DNA of 64,000 bases from Fomes fomentarius (taxonomy: Eukaryota > Basidiomycota > Agaricomycetes > Polyporales > Polyporaceae), in assembly GCA_022606135.1 (NCBI GenBank), contig JABYQN010000013.1, positions 912,150 to 976,149 of the forward strand. The letters are read 5' to 3'. The position numbers and the translations under genes were made by a program. This document shows positions 10,557-22,350 of this stretch, one piece after another. The notes below the pieces were generated by a model. The model ran no database searches and was not told the DNA's origin. It saw only the letters and a list, made by a program, of their open reading frames with translations. Numbering within the stretch: the stretch's first letter is position 1; the number at the start of each line of letters is the position of its first letter.

Positions 10557-12259
10557 CTACAGAGCACCATTATTGAGTTCAACCACCCCATTGTCAATCC
10601 TCTCTATCTCCATTTCTTCATCATTTCCCTGCAGCACACTCTGAACTTCAGATGTCTCCCCTGGTGCCAGCAATGATGAGCCCAATGATCCTATGACCCG
10701 ACTGAAGTTGAGACTTGACATTGATGATACTTGAGAGTGCTGGTGTGTTGCTGCATTGTTGGCTTCCTGTAGGTCCATCAGGTATCTAGACACAAGAATT
10801 GCAGTAAGGCTAGGAGATGAGACTCATCAGAATCCCTGATGCAGCACAGATGATAAAGTACATGCGGCTCTGAGAAGACAGGGATAATACTGCCTGGAGT
10901 GTTTTCCAAGGGAGCATTTATATCGGCAATCTGTGGCATGGATGAGTGCCAGGACATTTGAAAATGCAAAACTGCAACTCACTGAGGACAAGGTAAAGCT
11001 GAGGTGGAGAATATTCAGTGTTGCAAGGATGCTACCAGTGTGGCAGACACTCAATAAGTTGGACCATATACCATAGATATGGTTGACACATACCCAAAAT
11101 ACAGTGTACCTAGCCTAGCAATCAACAACAATCTAAACAGAAATTTGGACAGTGGTCTGCTACCCACCATTTCTAAACAAGATGCCTGAGAGGGAAGTTC
11201 CCTGGCCAAGGACCTTGATATCTCTGCTTGTCTTATATGTTGCTTTCCATGTGATACATATGACAAGCATATCTGATATGATGAGACAGACCCTAGAAAT
11301 TATAGTAACTACAAATGATTGTCAGTATCAGTCAAAATGACACAGGTAAGAAAGGAGTTACAGCTAGTGCAAATGCATGTGAGTGACAGTCTTGAAGGTG
11401 AAGCATGCACTAGACATACTGATTTTGGATAGTTGCAGGCAAAGGGTCATATATGATACACCCATCAGAGGTTTCCATAATTGACCAATAACCCATATCA
11501 ACCTGCAATCTGTGTCATGACATCACATGATGAATATTGCAATAAGCATAGCACCTACAAAGTTAATGATCAAGGGTGCAAGAGAAGAAAGCAGGACCAA
11601 TGTCAATATAGACCATCGCCCTCTGATTTCTGAGCTTAGTGCATATGCCCTCAGAGTGGAGAACACTAGATGTATGCCAGTGGTGTCATCCAGTGCACAA
11701 GGTTGAGGATAGAATGGGAACATGTACTCACAAGCCCATGGAAGATACTGAAGAAGTTGCAGACTGTTTAATGTATAGTATGCTGCTGCACAGCTGGCAG
11801 CTTCAAGTGAGTGAACAGCTTGGCAATGTTATCTGCATACACTGACCCCTTGCAATGGATGTTGTGTAATTACACTAGGTAAAAGCAGTAGGTAAGCTCA
11901 CATTGGTTGTAGTGGGGTCTGGAGAGGGCATGGTCAATGCAGCATATACAAGGGGCAAGTACCGGTTGATGATGAATAGAACAGAAGACCCAGTAATTGA
12001 CCGCTTCCAGAAGAACTTTGTCTCATGATCAAATGTGATCATATACTCATAGGCAAGTAGACCTGGGGCAGAGGAAAGAGATCATTATCGAGTTCAAAGC
12101 ATAGACTGAGCAGGATTACACAAAACAGCAGTGGATGCATAATCCTCCATTTGACTAGTAGAAACTCAATGTCAGAAATGGTTTGATGTTATCCACTCAC
12201 TTCACTTACAGAGTACTGTATTCCACAATCAGTTGTGCAGTCTGTGAGTTGTCAGACAT
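10557..12259 (-). CDS. DUF6533-type integral membrane protein (copy B)
   Basis: A multi-exon gene for a predicted multi-helix membrane protein of unknown function. The start is MSDNSQTAQLI at 12259. An intron (GTAAGTGAAG...CTACTAG) leads to a 35-base exon QMEDYASTAVLC, and a second intron (GTAATCC...CCCCAG) to LLAYEYMITFDHETKFFW and SSVLFIINRYLPLV, the core of the DUF6533 domain. Later helix exons include LNSLQLLQYLPW, LTLVLLSSLAPLIINFVGA, RVCLIISDML and LATLNILHLSFTLSS. The last exon holds SRYLMDLQEANNAATHQHSQ and an acidic tail ending NNGAL. Some middle splice joints cannot be resolved in phase, so the gene may carry a lesion. It is the best preserved of four copies (D 1080-3424, A 29833-31534, C 62535-64000). 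Confidence 0.65.
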
Positions 12260-12324
12260 TGTTTTGCAGCTGTGTGTGTAGACTGAGGCAAAGGATGTGT
12301 GGATGAGGGAAGAGAGATGCAGAG

Positions 12325-12333
12325 ATATATAAA
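12325..12333 (-). promoter_or_regulatory. TATA box upstream of DUF6533 copy B
   Basis: TTTATATAT on the minus strand about 70 bp upstream of the ATG at 12259, followed by a CT-rich leader (CTCTCTTCCCTCATCC) typical of fungal promoters. The same arrangement is seen before copies A and C. Confidence 0.5.
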
Positions 12334-12479
12334 TCTCATGTCTACTCATGTGGATATACCACAGAAGGGATGATGAATATGAGCATACAAAAATAACCTG
12401 ATACATCTCTTAGGTGTACACTGAGACAACATCGGAACCACTGAGTTATTATGGTCGGAATCCACCAATGATTTCATGA

Positions 12480-15400
12480 GGAATGCATCTCATCTCATCC
12501 CACATGCATTGCAACTTGCAACCAAATTTGTTGACTGGCGATGGTGGATGTTGGGGCTTTGAGAGTGCATGTGTGTCTCCCCCTTGGAGATGCATGATAT
12601 GGGCCTTGGCTGTGTTCGGTCATGATTCAATCATGATACTGGAGAGCATGGAAACGATTGCGGACTTATCCGAGGGATGATGATTGAGGTCATGGAGACA
12701 GGACTTCCAATTCCAGTTCACACTGCACATCAGAACAGTCGAAGTTGAGGGGGTGAACGACCTGAAGCATGAGCAAGTCAGCATATCCATTAAACATGAT
12801 ACTATATCGTCGGAGGATAGGTGAGCTCCCAAGAGAGGCATGCCTGCCACTGACCTATTTTCGCTGCCGGTCCTATTTGCGCATAGGAAAGAACCTCACT
12901 AGATCGGGTTGGCAAGACGAATAACGATGAGAGGAAGCATGGGAAGATGGTCTGAGTGTTCTGATCATCCTGTATGATGATGCATCTGACGAGGTCAAAG
13001 TGAATTCACCTCGCAGCTAGCAACACCATCTCCGGAGAGCCCTGCAAAGCCCGAATCATCATCTCCATGCGACATTGACAGCCCTTGTCGACTGTGCAAC
13101 GTCGTGCTGCACAGGAGGCATCCTGATGTAGTCAAGATTTGTAACAGCGCCATCTGATATCGTACAGACCAGTCGGGGGTCGCTGAACAGATGGAGAAGC
13201 GAGACAAGATGAAACCACTTCAGAGATGACGTTGCTAGGGAGTCCTGAGATGTCGGCTTTAGTGCGTGTGTTCGGCGTGCACATCTTCTCTGTCTCTGTA
13301 TGAAGATGTTTATGCACAGTTACAAACATCCCGCATGAGAGCATCACAGACTCGGGACTGAGGAAGACGTATGAAGGGTGATCACAGCAACGAGTGCGAT
13401 TGAAACGGGGAGATGACCACAATTCACAACCTACCTGTCTTCTGGAAGATTGAGGGTATTGCTAGTAGTGGCTGGTGCAGTTCAGTAGCTGGGCTACTTC
13501 GTGCGCCACATGTCCCAAGTGCCTGTGTGGCCAGCGGTCTAAGATAGCGGGTTCTCTGGTAGAGTACTTTGTAGCCCAGATCTCAGATATGTCAATGATG
13601 CCGCGACACCGCGGCAGACTCGCCGAGTGATTAAGTACACAGTCAGTAACCGAGAAACATAGGGCTTGTGCGGGGTTTATGCACACCACCTCGGCGTCAT
13701 TTTTTACGTGGCACACTCAGTTGAAGGTGAGAGCGACAAAACTGGAAAGCCCGAAGGACAAGACTGACCCGGAGCATCGGTTCGTATCTGTATGAAGCGC
13801 ACTATGAACACGGATGACCTGGACAGTACTTTTACAGGGCCATTCTCAGAGATCACACCAAACGGCTCGGAGTATCAGCCCGAAGCACTTCTACCCCATA
13901 CACGGCCACAACACTTGCTGAACGGGACAGGTTTTGAGAGGAAGGACACGGGAACGACGAAGTGGGTGGAGAAGAGGACGGCAAGCTCTGAATGTGGTAG
14001 CATAACGACCGTTCGCAGTGTGCACAACTTTCAATGCTGAGTCTGTACTGAAGGCGTTCAGGGCGAGATGGTCTATGAGCCTATCGTCCTTCCGAGTCAC
14101 TCCAAGGCTCCTCTGTAAGTATTCTTCAAGTCTCTCAGAATCATCGTCAGCACCAAAGTCCCACTTGCCCCATGTCCGCGTGCCGAGTGCATGTACCGCA
14201 TATACCGATGCAGTGAATATAGCTATCACGTATTCCTGTGGATGTCATGATTACGATCAGGCGATTGCACTGAACAATGCTCATACCTTGAGCTCCTGCG
14301 CAACAGGTGTATCAGGGCGATCGTGCCATTAAGATGGAACAGAATTGCGGGATGCACCGGTGTGCGGTATATGGGATCCACAGCTCAGCGAAGCACAGCT
14401 TGCGGCCGACGCTGTATGCATGAACTGTGGGTTCTCACTCACTGGCTGATCGACAATGCCCAGGTGCTCCGTGGGTAGTCTCTGAGTGTGGTATCGCTTT
14501 GAGAGGACTTATCAGGGGAACACTCCGCAAGCGTGCGTTCGGACATCCTGTGGTACAGCCGAGGGGAGCTCATCGGAGGCAAGGGCATATCAAGGCAACG
14601 CAAACTATGGACGCGTCCGCATGGTTAATGTTTTTTGTGACTTGTAGCAAGTAACGGAGGATATCTTTGCCTTCGTTGTGTGCCTGTATCGATGTGGGAG
14701 CCGAATCGATGTTCCGCGATCACGACAAGCACACCTCCTTTGTCGATGCTCGCATTCATTGACACCGCCCTCGTAGATGTTCCATATGCACAGTATGTAC
14801 GCAGGATATCCGAACAGGGACGGGTACACTATCATCTGCCCGGCCTATACCCATCCCATTGGTGTTCCGTCTGCGTCCCTGCGTGCAGCGCGAGCCGTAC
14901 TTGAACTTGAACCTAGTCTTGGTCGCCACGCGGAACATTGACGACGAGCCTTCCGGTTTCGAGCTTGAGTACAACTCTGCTGGCTCTGCGAAGGCCATTC
15001 GCTTGGGGGTGGACGTGCTGGACGAGCGATCGCTCGTAGTTCGACCGAAAAAGTCCGGGACGCTGAGCAAGGAGGGCGAAGGTGACGACATAGCGGCGGT
15101 GACGGGTGTACAAGGTTGCGAGGATTTTCATAGACGACTGCGGTGGGGGCGACGGTGCACAAGTAGAAGTGGTGGGCCACGGTGAACAATCTAGATACCG
15201 ACGGGTTTGCGTTGGAGGTACCTGAAGTTGGTGTGACTGTGGGCGGGAACAGGAGGGATGGTCGCGGGACAGGCGGAGCGGAAGAAGTGGAGGAAGAACG
15301 AGGTTCACTAGGTACCTGAGAAGCACTACACTGCTTCGCAAGGAGTAAGCGGAGAGACTCGACTGTGCGGTCGAGATTCAGAGTGGCAGATTCGGAAGAT

Positions 15401-16262
15401 GTAGAATTAGCATACCAGCCATCGATAGGTGGGGTGGACGAGGTTGTCTTGGAGCAGGACAAGCACAACAAGGAGCGACAAAACGCGAACAGAGGGTGGA
15501 AGAACTAACAGGAGTATCTCCGGTTCGAATGGGACGTGATGGGTGAGTCGTGACCTCTTCACTGTGGCCGGACTACTACTGGAGGACGGATGGTGAAGAC
15601 GGGAGGAGGAAGGGAAGAACGCCGAATGGGGCATGACGTACGAGGCTAGCATCTCCAATGGCCGCTTGCTGTGTTGTTCTACAGGAGCGAAGGCCAGCAT
15701 CGGGTCCAGCTATTAATAAGTGTGCGCGATCTGGTTCGGGAGTGGGATCGGCGGCGGACGAGCGGCTGGACGAGCATGTGGGCTGCTTCAGAGTCGATGT
15801 ACATCATAGTGGCGTGCGGAGCGGGGGCAATGAAGTCAGTCCGGTTGTGCACAGCGAGCTGTAGATTGGTAGCCCTGGAGGGGGCGTGGTGTCGCTGGTA
15901 GACTTGGGATGGACGGCGCAGTCTGGGCAGGTGTCGGTCGGGGGCAAGCGACAATGGCCGGGTACGAAGAGACATGGTGGGGCCTCGCTCGCTGGGGACG
16001 ATGGGCAGAGAGATGGCAGCAGACGAGCAGTGAGACACGCGCTCTGTCGGAGTCTGAAGCTTCAATTGACATCACTCCACGCGTCCTCCATGTCCTCATA
16101 CAGGCAGTCTTGCTGCTTGCAGTATGTCCCATTTTCTCTCTCTTTAACTCATCAGGCTGCCGAATAGCAAACAACGCGTCGATGGCGCGTCATCTCTGCC
16201 TCTCACCCAAAGCTAGACATCCCAATATTCAACTTTGTGTAGAATTCTGCATCTCGAACATT
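12480..16262. repeat. left arm of an inverted duplication, gene content unrecognised
   Basis: This block is the inverse of 26.0-29.65 kb (and of 58.7-62.35 kb). Clear anchors are the promoter of DUF6533 at one end and TTCTGCATCTCGAAC (ending about 16262) at the other. It contains short frames that recur in the other copies: a Ser/Thr-rich frame at 14756-15471 (minus) matching 26955-27536; a frame beginning MKRTMNTDDLDST at 13792 matching IKRTISTDDLDST in the right arms; and VYAVHALGTRTWGKWD near 14200 (minus). None can be identified, and indels between copies disturb them all. It is CpG-rich, unlike the neighbouring DUF6533 repeat. I see no transposon ends. Confidence 0.6.
14756..15471 (-). 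pseudogene. Ser/Thr-rich unidentified protein, broken copy
   Basis: Two overlapping minus-strand frames together correspond to the longer plus-strand frame at 59511-60242. Shared peptides are PRSSSTSSAP, PRPSLLFPPT, TSDRSSSTSTPKRM and FAEPAELYSSSKPEGSS. In this copy the frame is shifted within the segment, so no single protein can be read. It is low-complexity and unrecognised. Confidence 0.3.
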
Positions 16263-16849
16263 GAGCATGGCTAGAATCATATGCATGCTACACGCTCCCA
16301 GGTGAACAAGGCCACGACGCGGTCCTATCTCGCTTCCCGCGCACTCTGGCTCCAGCTTCACGTGTGGTCACCCTGTTACATAGGCTTTGTCGACTACTAC
16401 CACCGGTCTGAAGCTGGATTCCAACAATCCGTCACACGCACTCCGGACTACCGCTCTGGCAACGGAATCTGGCCTCACGATCATTGTACGCTACCTGTTA
16501 ATCCCGGTACTCTCTTAGATACCCTAGCAGCATCCTGCCTGCCTCGTTATTCACGTCACACTCCTCTCAGCGGCCTACCGAGCTGAGATTTAGATTGAGT
16601 TGAGAGGAACGGCGTACGACATCTTCTCAGCGGAGGGGCCGGCAACTTCTCTCGTCGAACCGCTCAGCTGTACCGCCAAACTGTCCTGCCTGCCGCAGAA
16701 CGGATTGCCCGTCGAGGAGAGCCCGAAGATGACAGCGGCGCTCTTCTTCCGCAAGGACCGCCAACGGCCGCCGCCAGGGGGAGGCTCGACCAAGTCCGAC
16801 GAAGACACGAGCAACTCGTCCTTCTAGTCCTCGAGCGAGTCTGTCGAGT
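16263..16849. other. junction sequence and start of Uds1-gene homology
   Basis: The inverted block ends at about 16262. From about 16600 onward the sequence resembles the N-terminal coding part of the Uds1 gene (copies at 24.6 and 57.3 kb, inverse orientation). An open plus-strand frame at 16600-16827 encodes Pro/Ser-rich sequence ending STKSDEDTSNSSF, matching the linker before the Uds1 domain in the other copies. Between 16281 and 16586 there is an open frame of 101 codons that I do not recognise. Confidence 0.4.
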
Positions 16850-18045
16850 CCGGATGCACGTCCACACAGCCTTCGTCGCCTGTTGCGGGCCCCTCGTCGC
16901 CCCGGATGCCCTTGCCTGGGCGGGTCACAGCGCTCTCTCGGAAGCCGGTGGACGGGTCGGAGAATCGGACGAGCGCGATGTTCACGGTGAAGGACGAGCT
17001 GCTGATCAGTTTGCGAGCGAGCGAGGCGATTGTGGATTGCAGGGGGGTACGATATTTTGAGTGCTGAGGAAGTTGAAGAGCTCAAGAAGGTGCGCAAATA
17101 TCCTTGTTCAGATAGCGAGCATGGTATGCAGGAACAAGTGCTCTCATCACGGCTCGTTGCTATCGAAGAAGCTCACGCTCAATACGGGGGGCGACGACAT
17201 CGCTTTCGAGAGCGAACGCATCAAAGCAATCATCCGAGTAGCTCGAAAACGCGAACCGGAAGGTCGACCTCGCGCAGAAGGAGCTATGGCATGTCTCGGA
17301 CAAGGCAGCGGAGGTTAACAGGAAACTACTAGAACACAATGCAGGTGTCTACCGTACGGAGTATGGAGAAGATGGCGCCCCGAGGCTACTGGCAATGGCA
17401 AGCTCAGCGTGTCGGGATACAACACCCCTAACAGGAACTCGGCTATGAGCCCGACGCAGTCGTCTACGAGCAGCGCAAGCTCAAATTCATCAAGGTCGCG
17501 GTTCGATGGCGCACACTTCTTCGCTGGTCACTCCGATGCGGTTGTTCCCTCCCTACCCAAAGGACCAGCTTCATCAGCCGAGGTCACAGCACTACAAGAG
17601 CAGCTCACTGCCGCTCAGGCCGCGTTAGACGCTGCGAACGCGCAACAGCAGAAGATGTCCAAGGAGCTCAGCTCACTACAATCGGAGAGGTAGATGCTGC
17701 AGTTGTCGAAGAGCTCAGAGCTTCGACAGGCGGAGGAGATGATCGCTGCGCTGGAGAGGCAGATGAGCGAAATGCAAGGCCTCGGAGACCAGGTGAGCAA
17801 ATTGCAGGATGAGAAGAAGACGTGGTCGAAGGAGCGGATAGAGCTGGAAGAGAAGCGGCGAGAGGTAGACAAGCTGGAGCGTCGGTTGGAGGTGCTGGAA
17901 GAGAGGAGCGGTGAGCTGACCGAGGTCGAGGTGACATTGGCATGGGAGCGGCGGAAGCTGGACGAGAAGGACAGAGAGGTCGCTGCTCTGAATAGACTGG
18001 CTCCTAGTCGGCTGCCACGGCCGATGCGGACTCTGCGCGCATGAT
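16850..18045 (+). pseudogene. Uds1-domain coiled-coil protein gene, N-terminal half, broken
   Basis: Fragments of a septation-related (Uds1, up-regulated during septation) protein read in several frames. VKDELLISLRASEAIVD near 17000 is the start of the Uds1 domain; a tail equivalent to QELWRVSDKAAEVNRKLLEH lies near 17290-17340. Then follow a Ser-rich linker (SGYNTPNRNSAMSPTQSS, RFDGAHFFAGHSDAVVPSLP, 17409-17693) and a coiled coil (17694-18044, QAEEMIAALERQMSEMQG and heptad-rich Glu/Arg/Leu). Several indels and stops separate them, for example the TAG at 17691-17693. The gene stops abruptly at 18045; the rest of the protein is found inverted at 20.7-21.56 kb. Proteins of this family are large cytoplasmic coiled-coil proteins. 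Confidence 0.65.
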
Positions 18046-18625
18046 CGCCGACCAGTCAGCATCTTCTCTGTTATCACTCGTCTGCGCCACCCAGGCTCGG
18101 ATTGCTGTGTCTCTGTTGTACTGGACTTGGACTGCACTCGGACATATCATTTGTGTATCGCTCTCGGACTTGGACTCGTGGCTGCTAACTAATATTGACA
18201 GGATAGTGGGGCAGGTACACGGTCGCATATGAAGTCTTCGTTCTTCGCGTCTCGTGTTGCTGATACATATGGTCACTGGGCTGGCGCGTGGAGGGAGTGG
18301 CTACCTCTCTGTTGGTCATGTTCAGCGTTGACGGCCCTGCGACGCAAGGTTTCTTTTTTTACTTGGTGAGCCCTATTCCCTTTTTGTCGCGATAGAATCA
18401 TGTGGCTGACTGACTAGGTGTCTACTTCAGTTTGTACCCAGCTCCAGTGAATTGTGAATGTATGCTATGGATGCCCGCTGGCAGGGCTTGAACTCGGAAC
18501 AGTGCAGTGTGCGGTGTGCTCGTCCAGCTTCATGTTTCATCTCCATGTAGCCATACCATATCACCAGTGGATTGTATCTGACCCGGACTCTGCTACAACA
18601 TGTACACCTAATGAACTGGATCGCT
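18046..18625. other. downstream flank of the epoxide hydrolase gene
   Basis: No gene seen. The stretch 18090-18625 matches about 33.96-34.47 kb in inverse orientation with heavy C-to-T differences, so the 3' flank was duplicated together with the epoxide hydrolase. An 8-base T run lies near 18350. Confidence 0.5.
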
Positions 18626-20273
18626 TTATGCGTATCCATCTTTGCCGGGCACGACCCCGTACGTTGGCCCTCCCTTCCCGTACATCTTGCGGAGATCTTG
18701 TGCGAGCAATGCCGGCTGCTCGAATGCGGCAAAATGTCCGCCCTTGGTGTGTTCCGACACGAACACAACCTTGCCTAGCATGTGCGCCCACCTGACCAAT
18801 GGGAGAAATTGTCAGCATCGTGAGCAGAGAGTTGAAAGCACATGACGCACGACCTAGGGAGACGGACAATCTCCCCTGGGAAGTAGGAAACTCCGACTGG
18901 GACGGACTGCCACATGAAACCGTCGAATATGCTCCCGGTGTTGCCGTTGCTCATCTCGTAGTAAATGCGCGTGGACTCTCCGGGACCGGCACGGGAGAAC
19001 CAGTAGATGGAGATCCATTCGAGAACTAAGAGAGCCTGCTGTTGTTAACGTGGGAGAGAGACAACCCGAATGCATCACAGTACCTTCGTCCTCTGTCCAG
19101 GGGTAGTTATCCGTCCAGCCAACCAGCTTGCCGTAGATCCAGGCCAAGATTGCAACAGGTGAGTCGCTAAGACCGTACGCCAGCGTCTGCGGGCGGGTCG
19201 ATTGTTGACAGTTGTAACCAGAACCTGTGAGGTGGAACTGCTGTGTAATCTTCAAGCCCTCCAACTCGCCCTTCCTGAACGGCAGAAGGAGCATTTGCAG
19301 GAAGACTAGCGGATGTTTGAGGAATGAAGGTGGGCCACCAATGCTATGATCACGGTGAGTGCGATAGTACTGTGAAGCAGGTCCTTGAGTCGACTCGGAG
19401 ACGTACAAGGGGATGTTGGAATGCCATGCTTTGATGTGTTTGTGGCCGTAGTGAGTCACGGCGTGGAGGCCAAGCTGGAAAGGTCACAGGTCAGCACGAA
19501 GTCTAAGAGAAGAGACAGAGCTCTGGTATACGAACAATATGTCCCCAGTCCCCGCCTTGATACACTGTACCCGACGGTATCATTAGTGATTTGTTGGACT
19601 ATATAAGCAAGTCGCACCGGCATACCGTACTCGTTATATCCGAGCACCAACATCAACTTGTTGAATAACTGCATCCAGGAGCTATGAGTAATATAGATGA
19701 CGACATCGGACCCTCCCTTACCTCGGCGTATTGCGGCCCTTTGAACCCCGGTTTCTTGGGAGCCTCAGAAAAGCCGTATCCCGGAAGGCTCAAGGCAACT
19801 ACGTGGAAGCTTGGGTGGTCCTGAGAGCTCGCCGTCAGCAGCGGGAGCAACTTCTCCACTTCGAGAAAGTTGCCAGGCCCTGAGGAACACACTCTGCATA
19901 TCAGTCTACATATGCGTTGTGTTTGTGGCACATGACTCTTACATCCATGGACAAAGAGAAGCGGGATCGCATTCTTCACCTTGCTCTTTTGGTGGATGTA
20001 GTGGATGTTGAGTGTCCCGAAGCCGGTGATGTCGATGTCACGCGTGAACATGGGCAGCTTGTTTATTCTGGCCTCCGCCTTGCGCCAGTCGAACTTTTCC
20101 TTCCAGTACGTGACGAGAGGCTTGATATCTGCAAGCGGGGCACCGTAGTCCCATCCTACGCCCTCGAGTTCGTCAGGAAACCGCACAAGTTCGAGCTTCT
20201 TGTGGAGCAGCTCCAGGTCGCTGTCGGGGACGGTCAGCTTGAATGGCTGTTCTACGTCAGATGAAGGCGACAT
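18626..20273 (-). CDS. microsomal-type epoxide hydrolase (alpha/beta hydrolase), apparently intact
   Basis: Hydrolyses epoxides to diols. Seven exons can be read: 20273-19943, 19879-19722, 19668-19626, 19564-19536, 19474-19084, 19025-18854, 18791-18626. They total 1290 nt, divisible by three, giving 429 residues and a TAA stop. Most junctions are GT-AG; the donor of the fourth exon (GTTCGT) is the least certain. Residues about 5-110 form the EHN N-terminal domain ([20 protein letters not shown]). Then come the oxyanion motif [15 protein letters not shown], the nucleophile motif GGDWG (Asp at about 183) and C-terminal GGHFAAFE (catalytic His at about 394). The length is normal for the family. 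CpG content is high and no stop is seen. Decayed copies lie at 44742-46290 and 33590-33960. It is flanked by the two halves of a broken Uds1 gene. Confidence 0.9.
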
Positions 20274-20689
20274 AGTGAAGTGGCAGAGTCAAGAGCAAGA
20301 TGTACCGGAAGCTACAAGCAAAACGTCGGTGACAACGACATGCCATGACCCGAGACTGGAAGACGGCCTGTGTGAACTTTGGTCAGACTTTGTTCATAAA
20401 TGGCGATCGCATTCCCTTATAACCTGATGCTGCCGCCGTATTGGTCAATTGTGCTTACTTGAGTGCGCAGGTATGGCGGCTGAGCGGAATGCGAGACTGT
20501 GTGTATGGTGTGATCAATGTCGAAGGTCTGGAGGGCGCCAAAAGTGGAACGGGTTCTCCTGCGCACCTCTTGCTCTCTCTTGAGTCTCTCTCTCTCTACG
20601 CGGTCAATACTTATGCGGACGTTGGACCTCGACATCAATCATCGAGGCTCACATTGTGCGTGCGCGCATACTTACTACTCGGAAACGAG

Positions 20690-21560
20690 CAGCAGCGCGA
20701 GCGGACGGAGGCTGACATGAATGGCACCTGCGTCTCAAGATCGAGTTTCTCCGCGGTTTCCTGTCGACAGCTTCCTGCAGATTCTGCACCTCGTCTTGCC
20801 TAGTTAATCATATCCAAGTCAATTGAGCGCAACCTGCATGAACGTTGACAGTCACTTACAGGGCCGTCTGCTTCGCGATCATCGAGACATTGCGATCCTC
20901 GAGTAGCTTGACCTGCCTCTGGTACGTCTCCAACGCAGTGTTACTCTCCTGCGCAAGCTTCTGAGCGCGCTCCGCATTCTTCTTAAGCAAATCATGCGCT
21001 TGCGCGAACCGGATGAGTCGCTCGATGAGTGCGCAATCGTCCGTGATGAGAGCCTGCACCCGCGCAGCGAACGCTTCGACAGTGAGGTTGTCTGGGCCAC
21101 TAGGACGCGCGGACAGCTGGGATGCGTTCGGGTCGTACAGCGTCTTGAGTGAACGAACATCCATCTCGGAGAGCGATGCGCCACCCTTGTTCGCGGTGCT
21201 GGCGGTAGTGGGCGAAGCGACGGCGTTCGCACTCCTGCTCCGTCCGAGTCTCTGCGCGCGAGCTTCGGCGGAAGGAAGGATAGCCCATATCGGTTCGAGG
21301 ACGGAAGCGACCTTGGCGGCGTCGCCCTGATACTGGATGATGGGCCCGTTCCCGGACTCTTGGAATTCCTGTGCACGAAGCATCGTAAAATATTGAACGA
21401 CACACGGAACATACCACTATTCACCTTAAGTTGGTTCTCCAGAGACCGTGCTTCCGACTTGGCGGCATCCCTCTCCTTCCGTGCCTGCTCGAGCTCTTCA
21501 CCCAGCACTTCGCGCTTGTCGAGGCCTGCACGTGCGTCCTCCTCGATCGTCTAGCATCTG
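20690..21560 (-). pseudogene. Uds1-domain coiled-coil protein gene, C-terminal half
   Basis: Exons read on the minus strand: about 21559-21425 (GEELEQARKERDAAKSEA, ending ENQLK before a GTGAATAG donor), 21368-20860 (EFQESGNGPIIQYQGDAAKV ... RSLKTLYDPNASQLS ... FAARVQALITDDCALIERLI ... VKLLEDRNVSMIAKQTAL), then a short exon starting QDEVQNLQEAVDRK. The frame is lost near 20730, where the sequence switches to that found upstream of the epoxide hydrolase copies. These two full exons have no lesions, which suggests a recent split of the gene. The matching N-terminal half lies at 16.85-18.05 kb in opposite orientation. The C-terminal end of the protein is absent here but present at 23.44-23.69 kb. 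Confidence 0.7.
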
Positions 21561-21723
21561 CATCAACTAACCGGAGTGCACTCTACGAGAATCTTGACCA
21601 AGTTGTGCTTGTGCTGGAGTCTAGATGTCGCCAACGAGACCCCTAACGTTGTTGGTCTGAGTCTCAATACCAACTCTCTCTGCCACAGGTCGGATATTAC
21701 CTATTTGCCATTCCCGTCTGGAG

Positions 21724-21731
21724 CATATAAG
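21724..21731 (+). promoter_or_regulatory. TATA-like element of the small gene at 21854
   Basis: CATATAAGATGG about 125 bp upstream of the ATG at 21854, followed by a CT-rich tract. It is conserved in the duplicate at about 47680. Confidence 0.45.
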
Positions 21732-21853
21732 ATGGTTTGATCCCGCAATTACCGCTTACCTCCTCTTGTCCTCATCCACTGCTGTGCAGTCGTTTCCCAA
21801 CACCTTCAGAACCTTCAACCTTGAATTTAGTACGCAATTTCTATTCCTTCCTC

Positions 21854-22350
21854 ATGTCCTCCTTCTCGCCCTTGGCCAAGCGCCTCTTTAGAGCTCCCAG
21901 CGGCGGCCGCTTCATCCGGCTTCGCTCCAACGTCAAGCCTCGCGTCGTGGCCAAGCACAAGCATTGGACAGCGGCCCATTCGACCGAAGTTGGTGAGTAC
22001 TCTATCGCTGCTACTCCTTAGCAGCTTCTCACCACACTGCAGCGACCCCGGAGACAGAAGCGATCGAGGTCACAACGAAGGTGACGGTAGACATCCCGGT
22101 AGAAGATGCACACTGGCACAAGTCGGACGAGGAGTTGAGGGAGCCGGCCAGACCTGACGCTGGGGAGCTAGGTACGTATGCTGGCGATCAACACAGCGCA
22201 GCTCCCCGCGCTGGCAAACGCCGTGCCGGAGAGGAAGAGGTCCTTCCGAGGAGCGTGAACACTGAAGAAGGTCGACCGTGGCCGGGGACAAGCGCCGCGC
22301 CTCCGAGTCCGACGACCTGGACGACCTGGACGACATCTGCCGGCCTGTGA
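21854..22350 (+). CDS. small unidentified protein, basic N-terminus
   Basis: Exon 1 (21854-21992) starts MSSFSPLAKRLFRAPSGGRF and is rich in Arg/Lys. A 50-bp intron (GTGAGT...CTGCAG) joins in phase to an exon at 22043 reading ATPETEAIEVTTKVTVDIPV. Without more introns the protein has 148 residues and ends at 22350. A further splice could instead lead to the frame starting at 22278 (AGDKRRASESDDLDDLDDIC, RPVKKLK; acidic then basic, NLS-like), which is better conserved in the duplicate. Past a GTACGTTGG donor, further helix-like coding (MLMAMEEVMETAVKALR) lies near 22570-22625. The 3' model is therefore uncertain. The family is not recognised. The duplicate at 47.5-55.4 kb has lost this ATG (ATA) and is split by two transposons. 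Confidence 0.5.
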
